Source: Actinostola sp. cb2023 (Eukaryota; Cnidaria; Anthozoa; Actiniaria; Actinostolidae). From it: 64,000 nucleotides of DNA. A model generated the notes under the pieces. That model was not told the origin of the DNA, made no database searches, and saw only the letters and a program-made list of their open reading frames with translations. Location: positions 1-64,000 of the forward strand of contig JAUJYZ010001389.1 in assembly GCA_033675265.1 (NCBI GenBank), in the 5' to 3' direction. The translations under genes and the position numbers were made by a program. Positions 13,701 to 23,053 of this stretch are shown here, in pieces. Positions within the stretch are counted from its first letter, which is position 1. Every line of letters begins with the position of its first letter.

Positions 13701-16700
13701 TATAGCTAGTCTGGATCACTTTACACCAGAGATGCTTACATTATTTATGTTGTTGTAGAGTATTGGTTGTAAGCCTATAGCTAGTCTGGATCACTTTACA
13801 CCAGAGATGCTTACATTATTTATGTTGTTGTAGAGTATTGGTTGTAAGCCTATAGCTAGTCTGGATCACTTTACACCAGAGATGCTTACATTATTTATGT
13901 TGTTGTAGAGTATTGGTTGTAAGCCTATAGCTAGTCTGGATCACTTTACACCAGAGATGCTTACATTATTTATGTTGTTGTAGAGTATTGGTTGTAAGCC
14001 TATTGCTAGTCTGGATCACTTTACACCAGAGATGTTTACATTATTTATGTTGTTGTAGAGTATTGGTTGTAAGCCTATTGCTAGTCTGGATCACTTTACA
14101 CCAGAGATGTTTACATTATTTATGTTGTTGTAGAGTATTGGTTGTAAGCCTATAGCTAGTCTGGATCACTTTACACCAGAGATGCTTACATTATTTATGT
14201 TGTTGTAGAGTATTGGTTGTAAGCCTATTGCTAGTCTGGATCACTTTACACCAGAGATGTTTACATTATTTATGTTGTTGTAGAGTATTGGTTGTAAGCC
14301 TATTGCTAGTCTGGATCACTTTACACCAGAGATGTTTACATTATTTATGTTGTTGTAGAGTATTGGTTGTAAGCCTATTGCTAGTCTGGATCACTTTACA
14401 CCAGAGATGTTTACATTATTTATGTTGTTGTAGAGTATTGGTTGTAAGCCTATAGCTAGTCTGGATCACTTTACACCAGAGATGCTTACATTATTTATGT
14501 TGTTGTAGAGTATTGGTTGTATAGCTAGTCTGGATCACTTTACACCAGAGATGCTTACATTATTTATGTTGTTGTAGAGTATTGGTTGTAAGCCTATAGC
14601 TAGTCTGGATCACTTTACACCAGAGATGCTTACATTATTTATGTTGTTGTAGAGTATTGGTTGTAAGCCTATTGCTAGTCTGGATCACTTTACACCAGAG
14701 ATGCTTACATTATTTATGTTGTTGTAGAGTATTGGTTGTAAGCCTATAGCTAGTCTGGATCACTTTACACCAGAGATGCTTACATTATTTATGTTGTTGT
14801 AGAGTATTGGTTGTAAGCCTATTGCTAGTCTGGATCACTTTACACCAGAGATGCTTACATTATTTATGTTGTTGTAGAGTATTGGTTGTAAGCCTATTGC
14901 TAGTCTGGATCACTTTACACCAGAGATGCTTACATTATTTATGTTGTTGTAGAGTATTGGTTGTAAGCCTATAGCTAGTCTGGATCACTTTACACCAGAG
15001 ATGCTTACATTATTTATGTTGTTGTAGAGTATTGGTTGTAAGCCTATAGCTAGTCTGGATCACTTTACACCAGAGATGCTTACATTATTTATGTTGTTGT
15101 AGAGTATTGGTTGTAAGCCTATTGCTAGTCTGGATCACTTTACACCAGAGATGCTTACATTATTTATGTTGTTGTAGAGTATTGGTTGTAAGCCTATTGC
15201 TAGTCTGGATCACTTTACACCAGAGATGCTTACATTATTTATGTTGTTGTAGAGTATTGGTTGTAAGCCTATAGCTAGTCTGGATCACTTTACACCAGAG
15301 ATGCTTACATTATTTATGTTGTTGTAGAGTATTGGTTGTAAGCCTATAGCTAGTCTGGATCACTTTACACCAGAGATGCTTACATTATTTATGTTGTTGT
15401 AGAGTATTGGTTGTAAGCCTATTGCTAGTCTAGATCACTTTACACCAGAGATGCTTACATTATTTATGTTGTTGTAGAGTATTGGTTGTAAGCCTATAGC
15501 TAGTCTGGATCACTTTACACCAGAGATGCTTACATTATTTATGTTGTTGTAGAGTATTGGTTGTAAGCCTATTGCTAGTCTGGATCACTTTACACCAGAG
15601 ATGCTTACATTATTTATGTTGTTGTAGAGTATTGGTTGTAAGCCTATTGTTAGTCTGGATCACTTTACACCAGAGATGCTTACATTATTTATGTTGTTGT
15701 AGAGTATTGGTTGTAAGCCTATAGCTAGTCTGGATCACTTTACACCAGAGATGCTTACATTATTTATGTTGTTGTAGAGTATTGGTTGTAAGCCTATTGC
15801 TAGTCTGGATCACTTTACACCAGAGATGCTTACATTATTTATGTTGTTGTAGAGTATTGGTTGTAAGCCTATTGTTAGTCTGGATCACTTTACACCAGAG
15901 ATGCTTACATTATTTATGTTGTTGTAGAGTATTGGTTGTAAGCCTATAGCTAGTCTGGATCACTTTACACCAGAGATGCTTACATTATTTATGTTGTTGT
16001 AGAGTATTGGTTGTAAGCCTATAGCTAGTCTGGATCACTTTACACCAGAGATGCTTACATTATTTATGTTGTTGTAGAGTATTGGTTGTAAGCCTATTGC
16101 TAGTCTGGATCACTTTACACCAGAGATGCTTACATTATTTATGTTGTTGTAGAGTATTGGTTGTAAGCCTATAGCTAGTCTGGATCACTTTACACCAGAG
16201 ATGCTTACATTATTTATGTTGTTGTAGAGTATTGGTTGTAAGCCTATTGCTAGTCTGGATCACTTTACACCAGAGATGCTTACATTATTTATGTTGTTGT
16301 AGAGTATTGGTTGTAAGCCTATTGCTAGTCTGGATCACTTTACACCAGAGATGCTGACATTATTTATGTTGTTGTAGAGTATTGGTTGTAAGCCTATTGC
16401 TAGTCTGGATCACTTTACACCAGAGATGCTTACATTATTTATGTTGTTGTAGAGTATTGGTTGTAAGCCTATAGCTAGTCTGGATCACTTTACACCAGAG
16501 ATGCTTACATTATTTATGTTGTTGTAGAGTATTGGTTGTAAGCCTATTGCTAGTCTGGATCACTTTACACCAGAGATGCTTACATTATCTATGTTGTTGT
16601 AGAGTATTGGTTGTAAGCCTATAGCTAGTCTGGATCACTTTACACCAGAGATGCTTACATTATTTATGTTGTTGTAGAGTATTGGTTGTAAGCCTATTGC

Positions 16701-19700
16701 TAGTCTGGATCACTTTACACCAGAGATGCTTACATTATTTATGTTGTTGTAGAGTATTGGTTGTAAGCCTATAGCTAGTCTGGATCACTTTACACCAGAG
16801 ATGCTTACATTATTTATGTTGTTGTAGAGTATTGGTTGTAAGCCTATTGTTAGTCTGGATCACTTTACACCAGAGATGCTTACATTATTTATGTTGTTGT
16901 AGAGTATTGGTTGTAAGCCTATTGCTAGTCTGGATCACTTTACACCAGAGATGCTTACATTATTTATGTTGTTGTAGAGTATTGGTTGTAAGCCTATTGC
17001 TAGTCTGGATCACTTTACACCAGAGATGCTTGCCTCTGCTGAGCTTGTGGAAGAAGTCGCAGTAGGATCAAGTAAAGTAGTCAAGGTAAGGCTTCAGTTA
17101 GAGCACAAGGATGGTTTTGGATTTTGCTCTCGTTCTGAAAGAATCTGATGATGTATAACAACAACCACAATACAGTAGAGTAGAGCATAAAAATAGATTT
17201 GTGTTGCAGGCCCCGGTTGCACGAAAGGTGGTTAGCGCTATCCACCGGATAAGTCCTGTCCAACAGATGAAATGTATTGGATAACTGCATCAGTTTTATC
17301 CGATGGATAAGACTTATCCGGTGGATAGCGCTATTCACCTTTTGTGTAACCTGGCCCAGGACAGTATGAGTGATTTCAAAAGTACATGTAATGTCCATTC
17401 TATCTTGGCCAAAAAAAGTTATCTTTGGAAATGTTTTCAGAAACTAGTGTTGTTCCCAACTTTGGACTACATGTATCTCGAAAATTAAATTGATATGTTC
17501 AGTGAAACTTTATAAATTGACTTATCATACTCATTATTATTATTACAGTCAAACCTGTATTAAGCAGTCACCATCGGGGAATGGCCTACTGACCGCTTAA
17601 TACAGGAAAATACACAAAATAAGCGATACTAATGGCAATAAACATATTATTTCAGCCCAATATGTTATTTATGACAAAACCAACACTATATGTACATCAA
17701 GGAACAGTAACAACAACCAAATACAGTATGTCTAAAAAATGTAGGCCCTGTACGTAGGCTTTGTCCATGTAAACTTCTGTGAACACAAATGCCAACATGT
17801 ACATTGTCTACATATCGTTGGGCTGAACGGGAAAGAACTCCATTATTTGGGATTTGGCGCCTCGTAGTTCAATGTCATGAAGTAAGTCATTGAATTTGCA
17901 TAGTGACAAAGAAAGCTCTTCGTGTCCATAAAGGGGAAACACATCAACAGAGGCGGAGGATATGGGCTAGAGGTTCCTTGTCAATATCTGGCTGAAGCCA
18001 AGTTCATAAAAGAAAACTTTGCAGTGCAAGGCAATAGGGCCGCACATAGTTAGGAGATTTGCTGAAATTATTGCTTTGACTATGCTGAAATGAATGAAAT
18101 GAAATGACGTCAAGAGGTTTGCATGCCTTTTGACGTCACATTTCTATAGTTTGACCATGCTGGAATTGTCGCACTTTGAAACCCAAAATGCCCAACTTCG
18201 AGCACGAAATAAAAAATGTTCCTCAAGTACATTTCACATTTTATTAATGCCATGTAAACAAGCAAATACTAAACTATCATAGTCGCAAATGAGCACAAGC
18301 ACTATTTTTTCGTTTCATAGGCACTTACAAATTTCATAAGATTCAAACGTATTGTGAAGAAGGATTGAAAACTTGAATTTCAAACTGCAACAATGGCAGA
18401 CACAAAGCATGCAAAGCATGATGGTCTATAATGGTGTTTTAAAAGACTGCAGAAGTTCAGCCACAACACACATGAACATACAATGTAGCAAATATCATGA
18501 GAACGTATAATGACACTTATATCGCATCACATCCTTTTATGTCAACACTTGTCGCACATGATTCAGGGGTGGAGTCTAAAGCAGACCAATTACAGATCTA
18601 TCACGTGCACTGTTGGGTCTACTTATGATCATCAGGGCTATGATTCAGTCCCCTTTTGCTACGCACACCATCGAGGACTCTTCTACAAGCTGTGTTATTA
18701 CTGTGCTGCGCGTCGTACCATTGCCACTTAGATAAAGTTTTAGATAAGTTTTTGTCATCTTTTTGACAACTTTGGTTTGTACTTTTGCCGTTCACCAATC
18801 AGCTTTTAGTGGCTTACTTTGATACAGCGATGGGCAGAGTTCGTAATAACAGGCTGATTAGAAACTCTGCCTATCACTACATCAAAGTAAGCCGCTAAAA
18901 TCTGATTGGTGAACGGTAAAAAGTACAAATCAAAGTTGTCAAAAAGATGTCAAAAACTTATCTAAAACTTTATCTAAGTGGCAACGGTACGACACGCAGC
19001 ACAGTAAGCCATGTATAATGTATTATTGCACAGGTCAGATACTAACCATGGTATTGTTTATCAGATAACTGGTGTTGCAAATCCTGGAAAGACAGTCAGT
19101 ATACTTGTCAGAGGGTCTAATAAGCTTGTACTGGAGGAAGCAGATAGATCCATTCATGATGCCTTGTGTGTTATACGCTGTCTTGTTAAGAAAAAGTAAG
19201 TCTAGCAGGGAGGTGTTCACGAGGAAGATATTACATCGAAATATCGACTGTATAACAATAAAAACTCTGTATGTACACGCACATTATGACTGCCATTGAT
19301 AGATTTCAAAACAGAAAAGCGATCGAACAAACGATCGCTACAAACATTCAAACACAAGTCTAGAGTCTTCAAGACATTTATGAACTCCTTCCAAGAGAAA
19401 TATAGCCGATTTACATAGCAACGACTGCATTGTATTGTATTTTATTCCCCGGTGGGACATTTCAGTCAAAAAGACAAAGGAGTCATTAACAGTTGGACGT
19501 AGCAAGGATTGTTATTTCACCAATCATAGCAAACTATTGGATCATTAGCATACAAGTTGCGTCTCCATCTCCCTCACACCTCCCTGGTCTAGTCAGTCAC
19601 TCAATCAGTTCTACCAAATGAATTGTTGTCGATTGAAGTTCTGTTTAAACCGTAGAGCACTGATTGCTGGTGGCGGTGCCCCTGAGATAGAAGTAGCTTT

Positions 19701-20921
19701 ACGCCTTGCACAGTATGGCCAAACCCTTACAAGTACAGATGCATACTGTGTGCGAGCCTTTGCAGAGGCTTTGGAGATCATTCCTTACACGCTAGCAGAG
19801 AATGCAGGTCTGAATTCCATTTCAACTGTTACCGAGCTACGAAACAGGCATGCACAGGGTGAGATCACCGCTGGGATAAACGTTAGAAAAGTGAGTAATT
19901 ACCAAAGCTGACCAGGATCGAGATCATTGTTCATTTCTCTTGCAACCATTTTGTAATTTTAGCTTGTATACCTATAGTTCAGATATAGAGGGCCACTGGT
20001 TTCTCAGTTATGTGTAATCCCTCTTTAAATAAAGTTGATGATTATTGTTATTATAATCACCCTCATTGTTGTTGTTACTGTTTCATTGTTGTTATTGTTT
20101 CATTGTTACCATTGTTATTTTTCATTGTTACCATTGTTGCTACTGTTTCATTGTTACCATTGTTGTTACTGTTTCATTGTTACTGTTTCATTGTTACTGT
20201 TTCATTGTTATTGTTTCATTGTTATTGTTTCATTGTTATTGTTTCATTGTTATTATTGTTACCATTGTTGTTATTGTTACCGTTGTTGTTATTGTTACCG
20301 TTGTTGTTATTGTTACCGTTGTTGTTATTGTTACCATTGTTATTATTGTTGCCATTGTCTGTTGTTATTGTTGCCATTGTCTGTTGTTATTGCTTCGTTG
20401 TTGTTGCTTCATTGTTGTTATTGTTACCGTTGTTGTTATTGTTACCGTTGTTGTTATTGTTACCATTGTTGTTATTGTTACCATTGTTATTATTGTTGCC
20501 ATTGTCTGTTGTTATTGTTGCCATTGTCTGTTGTTATTGTTACCATTGTTGTTATTGTTGCCATTGTCTGTTGTTATTGTTTCGTTGTTATTGCTTCGTT
20601 GTTATTGCTTCATTGTTACCATTGTTGTTATTGCTTCATTGTTACCATTGTTATTGCTTCATTGTTATTGCTGCATTGTTGTTCTTGCTTGTCCTTCACC
20701 ATAATGTATATTGTTACTAGGGAACCATTACTAACATCCTTGAGGAAAATGTACTCCAACCATTGTTAGTATCTACCAGTGCTATACAACTAGCCGCAGA
20801 AACTGTACGGAGTATTCTAAAGATTGACGACATTGTAAGTACACGATATAGTAGAACATTACTAAATAACGCACCAATACTGACATAGATACTTGGTTTG
20901 TTGTAGGTGAATGTTAGATAA
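1025..20921 (+). CDS. CCT4: T-complex protein 1 subunit delta (CCT4), 3' half of gene, six exons
   Basis: Subunit of the cytosolic CCT/TRiC chaperonin, the ATP-driven ring complex that folds actin, tubulin and other proteins. Coding exons are 1025-1121, 16978-17085, 19065-19195, 19656-19890, 20721-20834 and 20907-20921; all junctions are GT/AG and reading phases join without error. The joined product matches the C-terminal part of eukaryotic CCT4: [45 protein letters not shown], the AGGGAPEIE chaperonin motif, [20 protein letters not shown] and the ending KIDDIVNVR. The 5' exons lie outside the window; the first visible exon starts inside an Arg codon (phase 2). The intron 1122-16977 is 15.9 kb and mostly satellite. 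The protein looks intact, so the gene is probably functional. Confidence 0.95.
1238..1510. repeat. 18-bp G-rich minisatellite in the CCT4 intron
   Basis: Two copies of a 19-bp unit (gggggacttattcgatttt) are followed by about 13 copies of an 18-bp unit (gggagggggcgcttatta). It ends against cttacattatttatg, the sequence that starts the intron-derived part of the 75-bp satellite unit. Confidence 0.85.
1511..1552 (+). repeat. Most upstream, isolated copy of the CCT4 acceptor/exon sequence
   Basis: Reads cttacattatttatgttg, then ttgtagagtattggttgtaaacctat, matching part of the 75-bp unit with one change (aaacc for aagcc). It is separated from the main array by unrelated AT-rich DNA and the TTA microsatellite. 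It may be the edge of the original duplication. Confidence 0.7.
1680..1791. repeat. (TTA)n microsatellite
   Basis: About 30 uninterrupted TTA units preceded by ttattg variants, immediately before the 75-bp array. Confidence 0.9.
1801..3589. repeat. 75-bp satellite, first block (about 24 copies)
   Basis: Each unit is exactly 75 bp and nearly identical to its neighbours. It consists of tacattatttatgttgttg-tag (CCT4 intron 3' end and acceptor) followed by agtattggttgtaagcc... to ccagagatgct (first codons of CCT4 exon b). One unit near 3471 lacks three bases. In the CCT4 frame each unit has one stop (the tag of the acceptor). The long open frame [19 protein letters not shown]... is only a side effect of the 75 = 3 x 25 period. 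The block is cut at 3589/3590 by an inserted element. Confidence 0.95.
4380..4820. repeat. 51-bp repeat array with a GCAGTC-AGG-GACTGC dyad
   Basis: Units read gcagtcagggactgc, then gaagagtttaattttgc, then aaacggagatatcgtgaag, with shorter variants carrying gaagagagatatcgattgtg. Each unit has a perfect 6-bp inverted repeat around AGG. The same array resumes after the nested element (5769-6190) and again at 6430-6720 and 6900-7090. Confidence 0.9.
4821..5768 (+). mobile_element. 948-bp TIR element, copy 1 (no ORF)
   Basis: Ends CATCGCCAACTATTCCGGTC and its exact inverse. It splits the 51-bp repeat gaagagtt^taattcag without an obvious target duplication. Near-identical to 53636-54573 in opposite orientation, and related to 41596-42543. 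No coding region; a non-autonomous DNA transposon of unknown superfamily. Confidence 0.75.
5769..7090. repeat. Further 51-bp repeat blocks alternating with a 230-bp segment
   Basis: Repeat blocks at 5769-6190, 6430-6720 and 6900-7090 are separated by copies of one segment (6198-6440, 6722-6915; a third copy lies at 4157-4400). That segment runs from cataggt..ttggtcgtagctcccgtgca to the ggcggtcagggactgc start of the next array. Segment plus array forms a larger repeating block. Confidence 0.8.
7091..8505. other. Unique part of the Helentron-like element, no gene recognised
   Basis: No ORF looks coding. A strong hairpin occurs at about 7701-7731 (agtcgggctt / aagcccgact). The 3' end of a rolling-circle element often has a hairpin, but this one is some 840 bases from the end, so its role is unclear. 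Confidence 0.4.
8570..8900 (+). mobile_element. 331-bp short relative of the Helentron-like element, in tandem
   Basis: Its first 175 bases are essentially the same as 3590-3765 and its last 75 as the end of the 5-kb copy, with a C-run and unrelated middle. It joins the larger copy with no spacer, and its right end falls at the same T^T point of the satellite. Confidence 0.65.
8901..17032. repeat. 75-bp satellite, second block (about 108 copies), ending in CCT4 exon b
   Basis: Same unit as at 1801-3589. Common variants are tattgctag/tatagctag, ttattt/ttatct, gagtat/gattat and gcttac/gtttac. Some variants recur at 150-bp spacing, as at 10800-11550, so dimer-type higher-order structure is present. 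Small indels occur near 10922, 13573 and 14520. The last unit runs without a break into the genuine CCT4 exon b. Confidence 0.95.
16978..17085 (+). CDS. CCT4: CCT4 exon b, the exon whose 5' part was copied into the 75-bp satellite
   Basis: A 108-bp exon, 36 codons, starting [18 protein letters not shown] and ending GSSKVVK before the donor gtaagg. The acceptor is gttgttgtag at 16968-16977. The first 55 bases, up to atgctt at 17032, are the same sequence as the exon-derived part of every satellite unit upstream. Only this last copy continues into ASAELVEEV, the conserved CCT4 sequence. It matches the human segment TIGTKPVAHIDQFTADML in order and length. Confidence 0.93.
17209..17357. mobile_element. 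MITE in CCT4 intron
   Basis: Inverted arms of about 60 bp beginning GGCCCCGGTTGCACGAAAGG and ending CCTTTTGTGTAACCTGGCC, with the shared core tagcgctatccaccggat. No coding capacity. Confidence 0.75.
17358..18697. other. CCT4 intron, no exon found
   Basis: Contains a short inverted repeat at about 17547-17605 (cagtcaaacctgtattaag ... gaccgcttaatacagg), probably a transposon end, and otherwise unremarkable AT-rich sequence. Confidence 0.4.
18698..19007. mobile_element. 310-bp palindromic MITE in CCT4 intron
   Basis: Arms of about 145 bp (ttactgtgctgcgcgtcgta ... and inverse) meet near 18840-18860. It ends only 57 bases before CCT4 exon c, so the RNA would fold into a large hairpin next to the acceptor. 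Confidence 0.8.
19065..19195 (+). CDS. CCT4: CCT4 exon c
   Basis: Begins after the acceptor tgtttatcag with [15 protein letters not shown] and ends in LVKK plus two bases of a Lys codon before the donor gtaagt. It holds the VRGSNKL and [13 protein letters not shown] signatures of group II chaperonin delta subunits. Confidence 0.95.
19656..19890 (+). CDS. CCT4: CCT4 exon d
   Basis: Starts after the acceptor aaaccgtag, completing the split Lys codon, and continues [20 protein letters not shown]. It ends INVRK before the donor gtgagt. The GGGAPE motif and NRHAQGE stretch are near-identical to animal CCT4. Confidence 0.95.
20044..20695. repeat. GTTATT/GTTACC simple repeat in CCT4 intron
   Basis: About 650 bp of ttgttattgttaccattg-type units, pyrimidine-rich on the + strand and directly upstream of exon e. 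Open reading frames through it (poly-LLP, CYCYHC) are artefacts of the repeat. Confidence 0.9.
20721..20834 (+). CDS. CCT4: CCT4 exon e
   Basis: A 114-bp exon after the acceptor ttgttactag encoding [17 protein letters not shown] through SILKIDDI, with donor gtaagt. The acceptor lies directly after a 650-bp GTT/GTTACC-rich simple repeat that fills most of the intron. Confidence 0.95.
20907..20921 (+). CDS. CCT4: CCT4 terminal micro-exon
   Basis: After the acceptor ttggtttgttgtag the reading is Val-Asn-Val-Arg-stop, giving the C-terminus KIDDIVNVR, as expected from human KIDDVVNTR. Only 15 coding bases are in this exon, so it is easily missed by ORF searches. The preceding intron is 72 bp. Confidence 0.88.
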   Translation: MNVR

Positions 20922-21000
20922 TTCATTATGTGCCCTGCAACGCCATGACAAGAATAGCTACATGGTCTACGCGTCATTTGTTTGTGTGCTTTCAAAGTGA

Positions 21001-21006
21001 AATAAA
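21001..21006 (+). promoter_or_regulatory. CCT4 polyadenylation signal
   Basis: AATAAA 79 bases after the CCT4 stop codon, inside a short 3' UTR (20922 to about 21025). This fixes the end of the gene. Confidence 0.75.
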
Positions 21007-21025
21007 ATCTGTAATGCTGAACGAG

Positions 21026-22200
21026 CCACTGTCTCTTGTCTGTTAGACCCCTCACCCCACCCCCCTAAGCAAAGTTATACATACTTGGATGAAAACGTGC
21101 TCTTGTTTTTGGACTCCAATTTTACAGTCACGTTGTAGCCTATACGCCGAATTCATAATGGCGTATTTTAAGTTTGGCTATACGATACGTTTCTGGTACA
21201 AATGATCACTGTCATCTAAAATTGTACCTAGAAATAAACATTCTTGGAAAGCTTCTTTGCTGTAGACAAAATATATCATCGGAGTTATGACAGATCATAA
21301 ATAGAGAGTTTTGTATGTATTTTTCAAGCGAGTCCTCACCAGCCTCGTTTTGGTGCAATTTCACAATTTCAAATGTTCATATCTTCTGAAGGATTTATTA
21401 TTTGGTTTCAAAACACACACAGTATTTAGATAATCACATTCTATCATCAAATATTTACTTTTCCCATAATGATATTTTTGGGCTTTTATGCAAATTAGAA
21501 GCAGCCATTATGAATTCGGTCTATGAACTGAGGTATTTCAAATCAAGCAAATCTCCACTGGCGTATAGTTTTGGAAAGTGCATGAACACAAAATCAACAT
21601 TGGCGCAAGGAATCATGGGATCGACCGCAGAGTATGTAGCTCTCGGTCAGTCTTATTACGTACAGTCTAAAACGTAAAGCAACTTTATTTAACGTCGTAG
21701 CTCGTGACAGTAAACAAACTGATAAGCTACAGGCCGGCGGTGCGCACTTTGATGGGTCTTTCTTGGTGTTGCAAGCTTTATTGTATTCTGGGTTAGGGTA
21801 TTGCAGGGTATTGTTCAGCTCCAAATTCAGTATTCTTGGCTACTGTTTTATTATCGTCATGCCTCAGGTGCCTTGCAACACCAAGAAAGAGCCACTTTAA
21901 TCCACTCCCCATCAGCGCTTCTTTTACGGGTATTTACAGCTGAAGCTACACGGATTAGAGAGAAGTCGAATTAAACAAGTGTGCGAGGATAGAACCTCTC
22001 GCTATCACACACCTCTAGCAATGTCTCTCGCAGCCATACGTGCTCACCTTTCAGATATGAATGCAAAGCTGTGTGTCGACGGAAACTGATAAGAAATGCT
22101 AAATGGAACAAGACGCTCTACAATGTATGAGCATTCCCTCGGCCTTCCTTTAGATCGTATATTTAATATTTCGAAATTTATAAGAACAGTTTTACTGTTT
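21026..22200. other. Intergenic, with remnants of an inverted-repeat element
   Basis: At 21138-21175 and about 21505-21575 there are inverted matches (gccgaattcataatggc), suggesting an old TIR element, and 21260-21410 resembles 745-900. No gene is supported. Confidence 0.4.
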
Positions 22201-22891
22201 AATAATAATAATACTTTATTATTTATAAAGTGCTTTTTCTAGAGTGCAATTTAGAAAAGCGTGAAATAGTACTAACTTTAAATAGTGCTATTTCTATTGT
22301 TTTCTATTGTTTCATTAGTGCTATTTAGTACTAGCTAATTAGTTATTTAGTTTTCAAGCTTTTCTAATTTGCACTCTAGTGCTCAAAGCGCTATCTAGAT
22401 TATAATTACAATGATAAAAATACTAATACTATAATTCCTAAAAAAAAATAATCTAACATACATGTATAACTAACCTAGTAATATTTCTAATATAAAACAG
22501 CATAAGATAAAATATTCATATAACCTAGTGTGCTCAGATAACTAATTAAAATAAAATAATTTAAATACATAAGTTTCAAGGTCCTTCTTAAAGACCTCAA
22601 CAGAAGCACTATTTCTTATATGAAGTGGAAGTGAATTCCATATGACTGGTGCACATATCGAGAAAGCTCTGTAACCATAAGTCTTAAGATTATAAGTACT
22701 ACTTTCTAATAAATTCTTTGTGGAAGAACGAAGCGAACGTGCTGGGACATATGATGAGATAAGTTCTTTTAAATAAATAGGAGCTAAGTTACTCAAGGCT
22801 TTATATACGAAAAGAGGAATCTTAAAAATAATACGTTGTCTTACAGGCAACCAATGAAGATCTATTAAAGATTGAGTGATATGATCGAATT
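22201..22891 (-). pseudogene. 3' end of a non-LTR retrotransposon (C-terminus of RT ORF)
   Basis: On the - strand, 22891-22542 reads FDHITQSLIDLHWLPVRQR and then IIFKIPLFVYKALSN..., APIYLKELI, YGYRAFSICAPVIWNSLP and FKKDLETYVF. This is the well-known C-terminal segment of animal LINE reverse transcriptase ORFs. Downstream (lower coordinates) a tail with tttataaagtgc-like sequence ends in an ATT microsatellite at 22201. It is a 5'-truncated copy with no upstream RT domain. Confidence 0.85.
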
Positions 22892-22902
22892 TTTATAAGT
22901 AA

Positions 22903-23053
22903 TACCATGACAAGAGGGAAATTAGTGATTTAATTTCCCGCAAGCCGAGGGAGAGTTTGTGGAAGTCCCGACGCCGTAGGCGGAGGGACTTTTACAATCT
23001 CTCCCGAGGCTTGAGGGAAATTTAATCACTAATTTCCCGAATTGTCATGGTAT
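22903..23053. mobile_element. MITE, about 150 bp
   Basis: Inverted arms of about 70 bp starting taccatgacaagagggaaat, with inverse at atttcccgaattgtcatggta. A further copy of the terminal motif (aataccatg) follows at 23081. Confidence 0.75.

Noticed and set aside
1801..17032. CRISPR-like or other array of repeats with spacers
   Set aside because: There are no unique spacers between units, and this is a eukaryotic intron.
20010..20769. Three overlapping frames of 212-244 codons rich in Leu/Cys/Tyr
   Set aside because: Simple GTT-rich repeat inside the CCT4 intron, open in all three forward frames at once.
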